Shown here piece after piece: positions 48,738 through 57,056 of a stretch of DNA of 64,000 nt; position 1 is the stretch's first letter, and each line of letters opens with the position of its first letter. The notes under the pieces are model-generated. The model was not told the DNA's origin and did not search any database. It saw nothing but the letters and a program-made list of their open reading frames with translations. A program made the translations under genes and the position numbers. Source of the DNA: an uncultured bacterium (GTDB lineage: Bacteria; Verrucomicrobiota; Lentisphaeria; Victivallales; UBA1829). The stretch is taken from contig CACYHQ010000008.1 in the NCBI GenBank assembly GCA_902774245.1, positions 92,117 to 156,116 of the forward strand, given 5' to 3'.

Positions 48738-48828
48738 CTTTTTTTGTTCCCTCATTCCTGAGCTTTTTCCCCCTTTAAATCGAAGTGGCCGGAATCCCGT
48801 TTTGTTTCCCGATTAAAAAAACAAAAAA

Positions 48829-48892
48829 GGTTCTTCGACGGTTTCTGACAGGGAAAATGGGGTTCTTCGATGGTTTCTGACAGGGAAAATGG
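48829..48892. repeat. Tandem duplication of the ISL3-type terminal repeat
   Basis: Two abutting 32-base copies (48829-48860 and 48861-48892) differ at one base. Each begins GGTTCTTCGA, the style of ISL3-family terminal inverted repeats, so this reads as a doubled left end. Confidence 0.75.
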
Positions 48893-49197
48893 GAGATAAT
48901 CGTGACAAACCAATGAGATAGGGTTGAAAAAGCCGACATCGGTACTACTTTTTCTGAATTACCACAAACAAAAGAAGGAGTACCCATGCCGACCGAACTC
49001 TACTATATACAGGGAATCCGTGATTTTCAAGTAAAGGAAACCATTTACTCTGAAGAAAGGCTGGAAATCCGCCTCAGACGTAAGGAACATTTATGCCCGA
49101 AATGCGGAGCAAAGTCTGTCTCGTTGAAAGTCCTCTATGAACGAGACGTGCGAGGTTTGCCGATGGGGCTGATTCGGGAAGTGCACCTGCGTCTTTC
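48829..49197 (+). mobile_element. Truncated ISL3-family insertion sequence (left end only)
   Basis: The segment holds the doubled terminus and the first 74 codons of a transposase. It stops abruptly at about 49197, where a minus-strand gene begins in mid-frame. The catalytic part of the transposase and the right inverted repeat are missing. The shape suggests a deletion that removed the IS right part together with the neighbour's 3' end. Confidence 0.7.
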
Positions 49198-49210
49198 AGA
49201 ATTTCAATGA
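48986..49210 (+). pseudogene. ISL3-family transposase, N-terminal fragment
   Basis: The 74-residue frame contains the zinc-finger segment of ISL3 transposases (RRKEHLCPKCGAKSVSLK, then RDVRGLPMGLIREVHLRL) and ends by frame accident at 49210. Full-length members have about 400 residues with a DDE domain, so this copy cannot transpose. An AGAAGGAG ribosome site precedes the ATG. Confidence 0.8.
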
Positions 49211-49286
49211 CCTCGGCTTTCCGAGCTTCTCTCGCGTCCAGTTTCATGGTGTTTTTCCTTTCCTGGTTTCTTTTCGAGTCCATCAT
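49201..49286 (-). pseudogene. 5' remnant of an unknown gene cut by the IS junction
   Basis: The frame starts at 49286 (overlapping the previous stop) or, more likely, at 49247 with AAAGGAAAA upstream. It encodes a charged helix (MKLDAREARKAEVIEIL) before running into antisense IS sequence near 49200, where it continues to 49074 as a meaningless fusion. Confidence 0.5.
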
Positions 49287-49675
49287 TTCGCAGCTCCTCC
49301 TGGCCTCGCCTCACCATAGCGGCGCGTGACGACGGAGCAGAAGGTGACGAGGGAGCAGAGCGCCTGCCACTGTTCGTTCGGCGGATACCCGTTGCATCCG
49401 CTGGACTCCTTGACGAGGTCGCTTCCCTCGAACAGCTTCAGGTCCCAGGTCATGCCGTCCAGGACGGGCTCGAAATAGTCCTCAGCCCATTCGTCCGGTC
49501 GGCTCGTATTCAGTTTCGCCTCAATCGTGGCGCGTTCGCGTGAGCCGATGCGACACCACTTGATGCCTTCGGGGAAGGAATCGACGAAGATCTCCCTCAT
49601 GGAGAAATCAATCGTGATGACCTTGCCGAAGTCCGGCCAGGCGCATTCGCGGTAAATGAGCTTGTTATAGTTCAT
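49283..49675 (-). CDS. Hypothetical protein
   Basis: I do not recognise this 130-residue soluble acidic protein (start MNYNKLIYRECAWPD). The ATG at 49675 is preceded by GAGGAT; an upstream extension overlaps the small membrane protein gene and is rejected. It follows that gene by 10 bases and overlaps the truncated ORF downstream, so the three form a minus-strand cluster of the kind found on plasmids and integrative elements. Confidence 0.6.
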   Translation of the reverse strand: MNYNKLIYRECAWPDFGKVITIDFSMREIFVDSFPEGIKWCRIGSRERATIEAKLNTSRPDEWAEDYFEPVLDGMTWDLKLFEGSDLVKESSGCNGYPPNEQWQALCSLVTFCSVVTRRYGEARPGGAAK

Positions 49676-49685
49676 GGCTGTATCC

Positions 49686-49805
49686 TCACACACAGGCGAG
49701 TTTGAGGAGGATGACGAGGGCGATTCCGCAGGCAATAAAGAATCCGATATCTTCCATCGTGACGGCGATCATAAGCTGTACGGCTTTTCCGACTTTCTGT
49801 TTCAT
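49686..49805 (-). CDS. Small single-pass membrane protein
   Basis: A 39-residue peptide has one hydrophobic segment (IGFFIACGIALVILLKLACV) at its C-terminus. The start at 49805 is set by a strong AAGGAGA site 9 bases upstream. It is the first gene of the small minus-strand cluster. Function unknown; size and topology resemble holin-like or toxin-like peptides, but nothing else supports that. Confidence 0.5.
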   Translation of the reverse strand: MKQKVGKAVQLMIAVTMEDIGFFIACGIALVILLKLACV

Positions 49806-50007
49806 GGCGTGTCTCCTTTCGAAACGGTTCGAATATGATTGGAGGGCATCTCTATTGCTTGTTTTCCGGCGGCTTTTCGCATCCATGCAAATTCCGATTG
49901 GTAAGATTTTCGGTGGTTACCTTCAGATAGCCACGCTCAAATCTTCCTGCATCGTCCTGTTTGCCTGTCTGCTGAAAATCCATCCGTCCGAATCAATAGA
50001 GGTACCC

Positions 50008-50035
50008 TTGACTTTTCCGTGTTTGCGAGTATAAT
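50008..50035 (+). promoter_or_regulatory. Promoter of the WYL regulator
   Basis: TTGACT at 50008-50013, 16 bases, TATAAT at 50030-50035, 55 bases before the start. Confidence 0.7.
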
Positions 50036-50089
50036 ATATCATCACACTTTGCCATCTAACGTCAGTTAACTTCGGGAGTCAAAAAAAAG

Positions 50090-51163
50090 ATGAAAAAATC
50101 TTCACCTCAAAAATCGGCATGGGCGGCAAAAAACAGCCGGAAGCCGAAAAAAAACAACCCGAATGCGGTGTCCCGGAACATGCAGGTCTTCCGTATCGCC
50201 AGGATCGTCTCGCTTTTGAAGAAAAACAGTTGTCCGACTGCTGACCGCATCCTCAAGGAATATGAGAATCTGAGCATCGGCGATGGTCAGCTTATGCGCG
50301 GACATTACAGCATGCGGACGGTCTACCGCGACATCGACGCGCTCAGAAACGAGTTCGGCTGCCCGATCAAGTTCGACCGCCGGACGAACACCTATTACCT
50401 CGAAGACCGCAACTGGGATTTCAACTGTCCGGCGAATTTGTCGGAGTCGGCTATGCTCGCGCTCATCATCGGTGGCCGCATCGCCGAGGACGTGTTCCCC
50501 GATCCTGTGCGCGGACGCATTTCCAGAGCCGTGGACGAGATTCTGAAATCGGACAGTCCCGAGTTTTTAGAGAAGACGCTCGTCAATTCGATGAAAGTGT
50601 TTGCCGAGGGCGGTGTCTCCGAGAATCCCGGAGTTTTCTCCATCGTGTTTGATGCCTGGCAGTCGCACCGCCGTCTGCACATCGTTTATGATCACCAGAA
50701 CGGCATTCTGTCGGAACGCGACATCGACCCGCACGTCCTTTTCCTGTACCAGCATGAGTGGCGCATCAAGGCGTATTGCCACATGCGGAAAGAGGCCCGC
50801 ACGTTCGTGATCAACCGAATCAAGAACGCGAGCTTGCTCCAGGATACGTTCAAGCCCGACCACGGGATCATCGATTCGGTCACGCTGGATAAAATCGTGA
50901 GCTACAAAAAGATCCCCGATGTCAAAATCCGTTTAACCGGGGACGCGGTGAAGTTTGCGAAGGCCACCCAGATGCATTCCAAACAGAAGATAAAGAAGAA
51001 CCGCGACGGATCGTTTTTGTTTTCCATTCCGGAAGTCCCTGCGGAAGTCGTCGTGCCGTGGATTCTGTCGCAGAAAGGCGAGGCTGTGCCCATTGAGCCG
51101 CCGGAGATCGTCGAGGCCGTCAGAAAGGGCGCACAGGCCACGCTGGACTCTTTGGCAAAATAG
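50090..51163 (+). CDS. WYL-domain transcriptional regulator
   Basis: The 357-residue protein has a basic Lys/Asn-rich N-terminus, a winged helix at about 35-100 (RIVSLLKKNS, then MRTVYRDIDALRNEFGCPI), and a WYL ligand-sensing domain (RLHIVYDHQNGILSERDIDPH, LYQHEWRIKAYCHMRKEARTF). It has a C-terminal WCX-type region with VPWILSQKGEA near 325. Such regulators often sit by mobile elements and phage-defence genes and may sense nucleotides or nucleic-acid damage. It lies between the IS scar and the attachment site, outside the integrated element. Confidence 0.85.
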   Translation: MKKSSPQKSAWAAKNSRKPKKNNPNAVSRNMQVFRIARIVSLLKKNSCPTADRILKEYENLSIGDGQLMRGHYSMRTVYRDIDALRNEFGCPIKFDRRTNTYYLEDRNWDFNCPANLSESAMLALIIGGRIAEDVFPDPVRGRISRAVDEILKSDSPEFLEKTLVNSMKVFAEGGVSENPGVFSIVFDAWQSHRRLHIVYDHQNGILSERDIDPHVLFLYQHEWRIKAYCHMRKEARTFVINRIKNASLLQDTFKPDHGIIDSVTLDKIVSYKKIPDVKIRLTGDAVKFAKATQMHSKQKIKKNRDGSFLFSIPEVPAEVVVPWILSQKGEAVPIEPPEIVEAVRKGAQATLDSLAK

Positions 51164-51510
51164 GGGGCTTCTCTGTTCTCTGTGACGGTCTGTTTTTAAA
51201 GATAATTCGCGGGAAAAGGCAAATAAACCCATGCGTAAAAACCATTTGAGAACCATCATCATGGCCAGATGCCGCGACCAACACTCAACAAGTTCAGAGA
51301 AAAAGAGTTGAATTATTGGACCCGGTTGAAACATAGCAGAGAAACAGAGAATTTGAACCCCCTTAACGGCCCAAATATAGCCGATTCAGAGGATGAATTT
51401 CGTTCTCTGTTGGCGATCTTTTCCTGTTGAAATCGTCTGATTTTGAGGTAAAAACAGCAAAAAAAACGAGGGCAGGAATATTGGACTTCCGACCCTCGGC
51501 CAATTCTAAA

Positions 51511-51555
51511 TGGTGGAGCAGATGGGAGTTGAACCCACGACCTATACGATGCGAA
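51511..51555 (-). other. 3' half of tRNA-Ala(CGC): probable attL
   Basis: Read on the minus strand the segment runs from the anticodon loop TTCGCAT through the variable loop AGGTC. The T arm follows (GTGGG, TTCAACT, CCCAT), then the acceptor strand CTGCTCC, discriminator A and encoded CCA. U70 and the CGC anticodon both point to tRNA-Ala. No 5' half is present next to it. Such half-tRNAs are classic attachment sites of tyrosine-recombinase elements. Confidence 0.8.
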
Positions 51556-51592
51556 TGTAAACGAATATGCTTATAATCAGTTGCCTATATAA

Positions 51593-51614
51593 TTTTTCCG
51601 GGATTTTTCCGGGA
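51593..51614. repeat. Tandem 11-bp direct repeats beside attL (possible Int arm sites)
   Basis: TTTTTCCGGGA occurs twice head to tail, 38 bases inside the attL core. Position and form suit arm-type integrase or accessory-factor sites. The remainder of the 550-base gap 51164-51713 shows no gene. Confidence 0.45.
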
Positions 51615-51713
51615 TTTCTGCTTTTATATTGCTTCATGAGTGTACTTGTTTTCTGTTGTTGCAAGTTGCACGTTGTAGGCGCATGTGCGCGCGAGCCCCT
51701 TGAAAAAGGCTCT

Positions 51714-53231
51714 TCAGGCAGAAGGAAGAGCAATTGAACCCATGACTTTCCATGATCCGCTTTTGGTTGATCCCTTCCGGCGTAAAACACCAATCGATTT
51801 CAGCTTGCCGACATTGTTTTCGACGTTCCGTTTTGAAATCCCGATTTGTTCTGCTATGGCAGCACAGGTTAGCTTGGGGTTCTTGGAAAGTAAAGAGAGA
51901 ATGGTCATTTGCGTGGCATTGATTCCCATTTCGCCATTTTTGAGCTTTTCTACCGATGCTGTTCCACCGCTTTTGAGCTTTTCTACCGATGCTGTTCCAC
52001 CGCTTTTGAGCTTTTCTACCGATGCTGTTCCACCGCTTTTGAGCTTTTCTACCGATGCTGTGCTCCGGAACATGTTGACCCGGAATGTTTCCGGCATCTC
52101 AATGAACTCAGGCGAAGGCAAATGATACTCCTTGGCTCTCTTGGCGATGCTTTTCAACCCGTTGCCCCACGCCTCAATAAGCCCCATTTGACTGAACACC
52201 TCGGCTATCGCCCGATTCCGCTGTCTGGATCGTCCACTGAGGGCTTCCTCCAACGTCAGCCCGTAGCACAATCCTCCTGGTGACGTCACCTCAAGGCGGT
52301 CGTCGTACAAAGCGACCTGAATGCACGCCTCATCAAGAAAATTTCTGTGACAGTGTGCATTGATGATCATTTCGCGTATTGCATCTGGCGGAAGCTCGTG
52401 CCCTTCTCTGCGAATCAGCCCTTCGACCTTAGCCGATCTGCGAATGTTCCGTAGAACAAACGCATAGGCCCCCTCAATTTGTTCGTAGAGAGGCCCGGTG
52501 TAATCCTGCTTGTCAATGAACTCACCACGTTCGGTTCCGGCAAAAACAGCGCATTGCGTCTTTGAATACGGGAAATGAGTTCCGGTCAAAAGAGCAAATG
52601 CATTGGAGGCCAAATATCCCTCGTCAGTTTTCTTGAGGACGTTCCAGTTTTCAAGATTCGTTCGCGTAACGGTCGGGAGTTTCTCTGCACGGTCCCCGTG
52701 CTCAACCATTTCCTTGCGGTAGCGGTTCATGTCAGAGCAGAGCTTTTTGATGGCTTTTTCCGTTACGGAATAGCCGATGCAGGTCAGCTCATCCCACGAG
52801 ATCTTTGCTCCTTCCAGTTCGAGCTCCTTGATCTTTTCCGAGGAAGCGAGACGCGTCGTAGCCCCAACTCGGATGTATGTTCCGCGATCCCGGCCTTTTG
52901 ACTTCAAATAATACGGCCTGTGAGGTCCCGGGGCCACAGAGACGATGATAATGGTCTTCTTGTCAATCGTGTATGGCTCTATGTCCGGAACGAGCTGAGG
53001 TTCGCAGGAATCGGATATGGCGTTGGAGATGCTGTCCATCGTCTGGAAAAGTGTGGCTTCGTCCACACCGACGATTTTTCTCGTCTGGTCGGTTATGCCA
53101 ATAATCAGCTTCCCGCCCTGCGTGTTGGCAAAGGCGACTATCGTCTTCGTATACTTTTCCGAGTTCGAGGGCAGAATCTCCTTGAATTCAATGTTTTTCG
53201 ATTCCCCTCGAATCATATCTTCTATCTTCAT
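51714..53231 (-). CDS. Schlafen/AlbA_2-type ATP-binding protein with C-terminal winged helix
   Basis: The 505-residue protein starts with an AlbA_2/Schlafen domain (MIRGESKNIEFKE, TIVAFANTQGGKLIIGITD). It continues with a GHKL-like ATPase region (PPDAIREMIINAHCHRNF, VTSPGGLCYGLTLEE), then a linker of four TASVEKLK(S/N)G repeats, and ends in a winged helix (LTCAAIAEQIGISKRNVENN). Proteins of this layout are common in mobile elements and some take part in phage defence or transcriptional control. The repeat linker is encoded by a 33-bp tandem array. It lies between attL and the recombinase, where cargo genes are often found. Confidence 0.85.
   Translation of the reverse strand: MKIEDMIRGESKNIEFKEILPSNSEKYTKTIVAFANTQGGKLIIGITDQTRKIVGVDEATLFQTMDSISNAISDSCEPQLVPDIEPYTIDKKTIIIVSVAPGPHRPYYLKSKGRDRGTYIRVGATTRLASSEKIKELELEGAKISWDELTCIGYSVTEKAIKKLCSDMNRYRKEMVEHGDRAEKLPTVTRTNLENWNVLKKTDEGYLASNAFALLTGTHFPYSKTQCAVFAGTERGEFIDKQDYTGPLYEQIEGAYAFVLRNIRRSAKVEGLIRREGHELPPDAIREMIINAHCHRNFLDEACIQVALYDDRLEVTSPGGLCYGLTLEEALSGRSRQRNRAIAEVFSQMGLIEAWGNGLKSIAKRAKEYHLPSPEFIEMPETFRVNMFRSTASVEKLKSGGTASVEKLKSGGTASVEKLKSGGTASVEKLKNGEMGINATQMTILSLLSKNPKLTCAAIAEQIGISKRNVENNVGKLKSIGVLRRKGSTKSGSWKVMGSIALPSA
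51942..52073. repeat. 33-bp tandem repeat, four copies, in frame
   Basis: Units start at 51942, 51975, 52008 and 52041; the last is incomplete. Each encodes an 11-residue unit of the ATPase linker. The unit length of 33 keeps the frame when copies are gained or lost, so linker length may vary between strains. Confidence 0.93.
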
Positions 53232-53370
53232 CGAAAAGCCTCCTCAACTGTTTTTACACATTAGAATAAGATAGCATTGATTTGTGTCTTTTTCAAGCTG
53301 TTTTGTGGTGCACATGACGTTTTTCTAACGTGAGGGAAAGAAGGATACTCCTTCCCTCACGTCATTGACT

Positions 53371-54531
53371 TCATCCCGTCAGCTGGCGGCGCATTTCAAT
53401 GATGGTCCGGGGATTGGCCGTACTCATGAACTCCAGCATCTGCTTCACTTCGTCCGCATACCGACGCGGTATCTTCTTCAGCAGAGCGATAATCTCCGGG
53501 TCATGCGAGCAGTCTCCAAGCAAATGCGGATTCGTTCCGTCAGCGAGATTCAGGAAGTCGGGCAGGAGCTGCATCTTTTCACGCTTGGCCTCCAAGCTGG
53601 CGTGATTACTGTAGAGCTTGGTCATTTCCGGCGTAAGGTGGCCGACAATGCCTTGAACCACATTCATCGGGATTCCATACAACCCGGCATAGTAGCAGAA
53701 CGAATGACGGCAGCTGTGAAGGTCTTTGACTGAGACGGCGCGATTTCGCCCTGCGGGCTTGACCGTGGTGACGATGTGGCACTTCTCCTCCAGGAATGTT
53801 TTGACGCGATAGGAAACCCCGCTGGGATTATGCAGATACATCTCCGCGTGAAGCGGAAGGACGTATTCGGCATAATCACCTTTGCCCGTCCTCTTCTCCT
53901 TGAGTTCTCCGAAGTAATCCGCTAATGGCGGCATGATTGGGATGTCCACGCCGACCTGCGTCTTGCGCATTTTTCCCCGGCAGATGACGAGGTTTTCCAG
54001 ATCGACTTCATTCCATTTCAGCGTGCAGATGTCGCCTTCACGAAGCGCCGTTGAAAACGCAATGGTGAACAGTGGACGTGTGAAGTCGTCAAGGTTCTCC
54101 TTAATAGTTTCCAGTTCGTCCGGCGTGAACGGCTGTCTATTCTCGGTCTGCAGGGACGGCTTGGGGATATTGGCGAACGGATTGTTCACGAGTCCGGCAT
54201 CTTCAGCCAGAAGCGTGAAAACTTCCGTAATCGTGGTGAGGTAGTCCTTGACCGTCGCTCCTGCGAGAGGATGAGCTTCTCTCCGTTCACCTGGTTTACG
54301 GATCGTATATTTTCCGTAGGTCGTGAGGCTCGCCACATAGTTTTCCGCATGGTGACGGGCGACAGCTGCGAGGTGAGTCGTCTCCGGGTAGTTGTCCTCC
54401 ATGAACGCCAGGAAATCCTGCCAGTGCCGTTGTTTTATAGCTTGTCGGCCAGTCCCAGGGATACGTTTACGGGGTTTTCTACGGGAACGCTCGTATGCTT
54501 CGCGAAGCGGAATCGCTGTTGCTCCGGTCAT
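53371..54531 (-). CDS. Tyrosine recombinase (phage integrase)
   Basis: The 386-residue protein has an SAM-like core-binding domain (about 50-140) and a catalytic domain with Arg in FSTALREGDICTLKW, SCRHSFCYYAGLYG (HxxR), IVGHLTPEMTKLY (H and the nucleophile Tyr): all catalytic residues are in place. The C-terminal 60 residues are an extra helical tail. The start at 54531 is an ATG 30 bases from the divergent gene; a GTG at 54576 would add 15 residues and overlap that gene. It should act on the tRNA-Ala site 1.8 kb away. Confidence 0.9.
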   Translation of the reverse strand: MTGATAIPLREAYERSRRKPRKRIPGTGRQAIKQRHWQDFLAFMEDNYPETTHLAAVARHHAENYVASLTTYGKYTIRKPGERREAHPLAGATVKDYLTTITEVFTLLAEDAGLVNNPFANIPKPSLQTENRQPFTPDELETIKENLDDFTRPLFTIAFSTALREGDICTLKWNEVDLENLVICRGKMRKTQVGVDIPIMPPLADYFGELKEKRTGKGDYAEYVLPLHAEMYLHNPSGVSYRVKTFLEEKCHIVTTVKPAGRNRAVSVKDLHSCRHSFCYYAGLYGIPMNVVQGIVGHLTPEMTKLYSNHASLEAKREKMQLLPDFLNLADGTNPHLLGDCSHDPEIIALLKKIPRRYADEVKQMLEFMSTANPRTIIEMRRQLTG

Positions 54532-54561
54532 ATAAAACCTAACACGAGGAAGAGAGAGACC

Positions 54562-55143
54562 ATGAAAACGATCCACAACAAGAAGGTAGCCGACCTCCTG
54601 AACTCATGGCTGGACAAAAACCACACGAGCATCAAGAAGGCAGCGGAAAAACTGAATGTCGCTCAAACTGCCCTGTGGCGTCAGCTGAAAGGCATTGACC
54701 CGATCCCGCTGAACCGGCTGCAGGAGATGATCAGTCTGTGGGCTCCGTCCGACATCGAGATGGAGAAGATGAACGTCCTCCTCAGCGGCGAGGAGGAACA
54801 GCCTGACGTTTCCGAGCAGGCCGAGGAGCAGGCCGACGAGCAGGAAGAAGAAACCGCCCCCGGCCGCAAGCCCGGCGAGATCGTGTATTACGGCACCTGG
54901 GGCAGCATCTGCAGGGGTATTTTCTGCGGGCTCAACCTCGACGGATCCCGGAGCATCGTGTTTCAGACCTTCCCGAAGCCTGCCGTCATGAGCCCGGACA
55001 ACGGCAAGCACGAGTATTACATCTGCGAGGAACTTCACCCCGATGATCTGTTCTCGACTCCCGAAGCGCTGATGGATCGCGAGACGGCTGAAATCCGCGC
55101 GGAGATGGAAAGGCAGATCGCAACCATGAACCAGGACGCGTGA
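54562..55143 (+). CDS. HTH protein opening the early operon
   Basis: The 193-residue protein has an N-terminal Cro/CI-like helix-turn-helix (IKKAAEKLNVAQTALWRQLKG), a very acidic Glu-rich linker (about 77-105) and a C-terminal domain I do not recognise (GEIVYYGTWGSICRG). A GAGGAAG site precedes the ATG. Its divergent placement against the recombinase, with only 30 bases between start codons, suggests a lysogeny-type switch with promoters inside the genes. TATAAA at 54531-54536 is a possible -10, and GCTTCGCGAAGC at 54497-54508 is a palindrome that could be an operator. Confidence 0.65.
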   Translation: MKTIHNKKVADLLNSWLDKNHTSIKKAAEKLNVAQTALWRQLKGIDPIPLNRLQEMISLWAPSDIEMEKMNVLLSGEEEQPDVSEQAEEQADEQEEETAPGRKPGEIVYYGTWGSICRGIFCGLNLDGSRSIVFQTFPKPAVMSPDNGKHEYYICEELHPDDLFSTPEALMDRETAEIRAEMERQIATMNQDA

Positions 55144-55187
55144 GATCGCGACCACATAACCAATCCAAACACAGAAGGAGACGTGCC

Positions 55188-55319
55188 ATGATGCAAGACA
55201 CAACCAATGGAATCGACCCGCATGAATGCGAACTTGAAGACGGAGTGCCGGAGTGGATGTACGGCCTGATGCTGCTGATCCTGTTTGCGCTCACCTGGCT
55301 TTTCGCGAGAGGCAAGTAA
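55188..55319 (+). CDS. Small membrane protein of the early operon
   Basis: The 43-residue peptide has a polar acidic N-terminus and one C-terminal hydrophobic helix (MYGLMLLILFALTWLF) with a basic end. AAGGAG lies 7 bases before the ATG. Its stop overlaps the next start (TAATG). Function unknown. Confidence 0.6.
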   Translation: MMQDTTNGIDPHECELEDGVPEWMYGLMLLILFALTWLFARGK

Positions 55320-55750
55320 TGCCCAACGAACCCGGCACAGTTACCGACGAGTTTTCTGCTCCGCAGGAGCGCACGGTGTGCGTGGACGCACAGACGCTTC
55401 TGGCAATCGCACAGGCTCTCGCGCATGTGCAATCGGTCCGGGAGCTGGACGAGGCGCGTCTGACCGTGCCTCTTTCGGACGGCACGACCGGGTCGATGGG
55501 CGGACGCGCGGGACTGGCCGTATTGAAACGGATCCTGACGCTTCGGCGAATGGTCGTCCTGGCTGACAAAGCGGCGGAGAACCCCGCCTGGTGGAGGGCA
55601 AACCGTCTGGCAGTCTACACGACGCTTTCGATGAAGCAGATCGCACACTGCTGCGGGTGCAGCGAGAAGACCGCACGGAAATATATCCAGGAACCCGAGA
55701 TCGGGGAAGACGTCTATGAGGCGCTTCCCCCTGAAAATCCTTTCACATGA
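55319..55750 (+). CDS. HTH-containing early protein
   Basis: The 143-residue protein ends with a clear helix-turn-helix (LSMKQIAHCCGCSEKTARKYI). The N-terminal part is helical and unrecognised. The start overlaps the preceding stop (TAATG), indicating coupling. A role as a second early regulator is an inference from position and the HTH. Confidence 0.6.
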   Translation: MPNEPGTVTDEFSAPQERTVCVDAQTLLAIAQALAHVQSVRELDEARLTVPLSDGTTGSMGGRAGLAVLKRILTLRRMVVLADKAAENPAWWRANRLAVYTTLSMKQIAHCCGCSEKTARKYIQEPEIGEDVYEALPPENPFT

Positions 55751-55785
55751 CAACCAATCACACAATCAAATACTGGAGAAACGAC

Positions 55786-57054
55786 ATGAGCGACAAAAAG
55801 ACCAAGAAAACCGACAAGGCGGCGGCAAGCGCCGACAACACCGCAATGGCCGCGGGGATCATCCGCACGGTGCAGGAAGTCCTGCACGATACGGCGGACA
55901 ACCGCGACGAACTTCCGCCCGGAACGGCGGGCTCGATGGGGATGATGCTGTGCATCGCCATGGATCTGCTCGACTGCTCGCCGAAGAGCGCACTGAAGAC
56001 GTCGCTCGGCGACGTGGCGCACATCCTCGGCGCCGCATTCCTGGAAAAGACGAAGGTCTCTCCGACGATCTCGGCGGCATGCGCCGACATCATCAAGCAC
56101 ATCATCGAAGGCCCGGACACGGCGGCCGGATCCGGCTGCTCCTGCGGTTCCTGCGGGAAGTGCTCCGGGAGCGCGCGCGAAGACGAGCGCGGCCGGAAGT
56201 ATGTCGCCACCATCCCGGCTCCTCCCGACCTGGCAGACGCGGGCATCGACACCATCGAACTCTGGGAAGACCGTCCGATCAGCGCCGAGATGAAGGACAA
56301 CGCGATCCGAGCCACCCGCGCAGCCGCCGAATTGATGAAGGACGTGGACGGCCTCAAGGATGAATCGGCCGGTCTGATGGAACTCGTGGCGATGGGCGGC
56401 CTCAAGGACGACAAGACCCGGAAGCAGATCCTGGTGCAGGTCGTCAAACTGCTGAAAAAAGTCACTGCCATGAAGAAGAACGTCGACGCCCTGGAACAAG
56501 GAAACATCGACAAGGCGGTGGCAGGCGAAGCGCTGAAAAAGGAAGTCGAGGACATCGGGAAGGAACGCGACGCCATGGCGAAGGCTGCCATGAGCGGCTC
56601 TGTGGACACCACGGGCAAACTCCAGGGAAAGCCCGTCCAGGACATCCCGGACACCGCATTTGGCCCGTGTGTCGATCTTTATCCACCCGCAGACAAGTCC
56701 TCCAAGCCGGAAGAGAAACCGGAATCAAAGCCCGAGCCGAAGAAAGCAAAGGTCTCGAAAAGCAAGCCCGCTGACGGCACCGCGGAGGTCTCCGGATACT
56801 TCACGCCGGAAGAGGCCGCGAAACTGATCAAGGACATCCGCGCATGGCTTTCCGAATGCCGCGAAGGCCACCGCCTCGGAGACCTGATCAACTCCATCGA
56901 ATACTGCTTCAAACTGTCTGACGGACAGCTCGGCGAGCTGATCGGCGTCAGCGCCCGCCTGGTCTGCAAGGTGCGTCATGGCCGCCCGAGTCCTTTCACC
57001 CTGGCGCGGTTCACCGAAGTCTTCGGCACTGACGGCGGCGCGAAGGAGGCGTAA
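55786..57054 (+). CDS. Large early protein with Cys cluster, coiled coil and C-terminal HTH
   Basis: I do not recognise this 422-residue protein. The order is: helical N-domain (about 20-115), a Cys motif CSCGSCGKC near 125-133, a long charged coiled-coil region (about 170-285), a Lys/Pro/Glu-rich linker (about 315-345), and a C-terminal domain with an HTH-like GQLGELIGVSARLVCKVRHG. GGAG lies 7 bases before the chosen ATG; an upstream ATG at 55747 (ATGA overlap with the previous gene) would add 13 residues. The Cys cluster could hold a metal or iron-sulphur centre. Confidence 0.6.
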   Translation: MSDKKTKKTDKAAASADNTAMAAGIIRTVQEVLHDTADNRDELPPGTAGSMGMMLCIAMDLLDCSPKSALKTSLGDVAHILGAAFLEKTKVSPTISAACADIIKHIIEGPDTAAGSGCSCGSCGKCSGSAREDERGRKYVATIPAPPDLADAGIDTIELWEDRPISAEMKDNAIRATRAAAELMKDVDGLKDESAGLMELVAMGGLKDDKTRKQILVQVVKLLKKVTAMKKNVDALEQGNIDKAVAGEALKKEVEDIGKERDAMAKAAMSGSVDTTGKLQGKPVQDIPDTAFGPCVDLYPPADKSSKPEEKPESKPEPKKAKVSKSKPADGTAEVSGYFTPEEAAKLIKDIRAWLSECREGHRLGDLINSIEYCFKLSDGQLGELIGVSARLVCKVRHGRPSPFTLARFTEVFGTDGGAKEA

Positions 57055-57056
57055 TC

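Noticed and set aside
48829..48892. Two 32-base repeats as a CRISPR array
   Set aside because: No spacer between the copies and they match an IS terminus.
51164..51510. Possible small RNA or gene between the WYL regulator and attL
   Set aside because: Only an 8-bp inverted repeat (ACAGAGAA at 51344, TTCTCTGT at 51403) and 25-codon frames are present; no promoter-terminator pair.
51718..51745. Second tRNA-like 3' end (T-loop-like TTGAACCCATGAC on the plus strand)
   Set aside because: The flanking bases do not pair as a T stem or acceptor, and the segment is the coding end of the Schlafen-type ATPase.
51942..52073. 33-bp repeats as a CRISPR array
   Set aside because: Units abut without spacers and stay in frame within a protein; no cas genes nearby.
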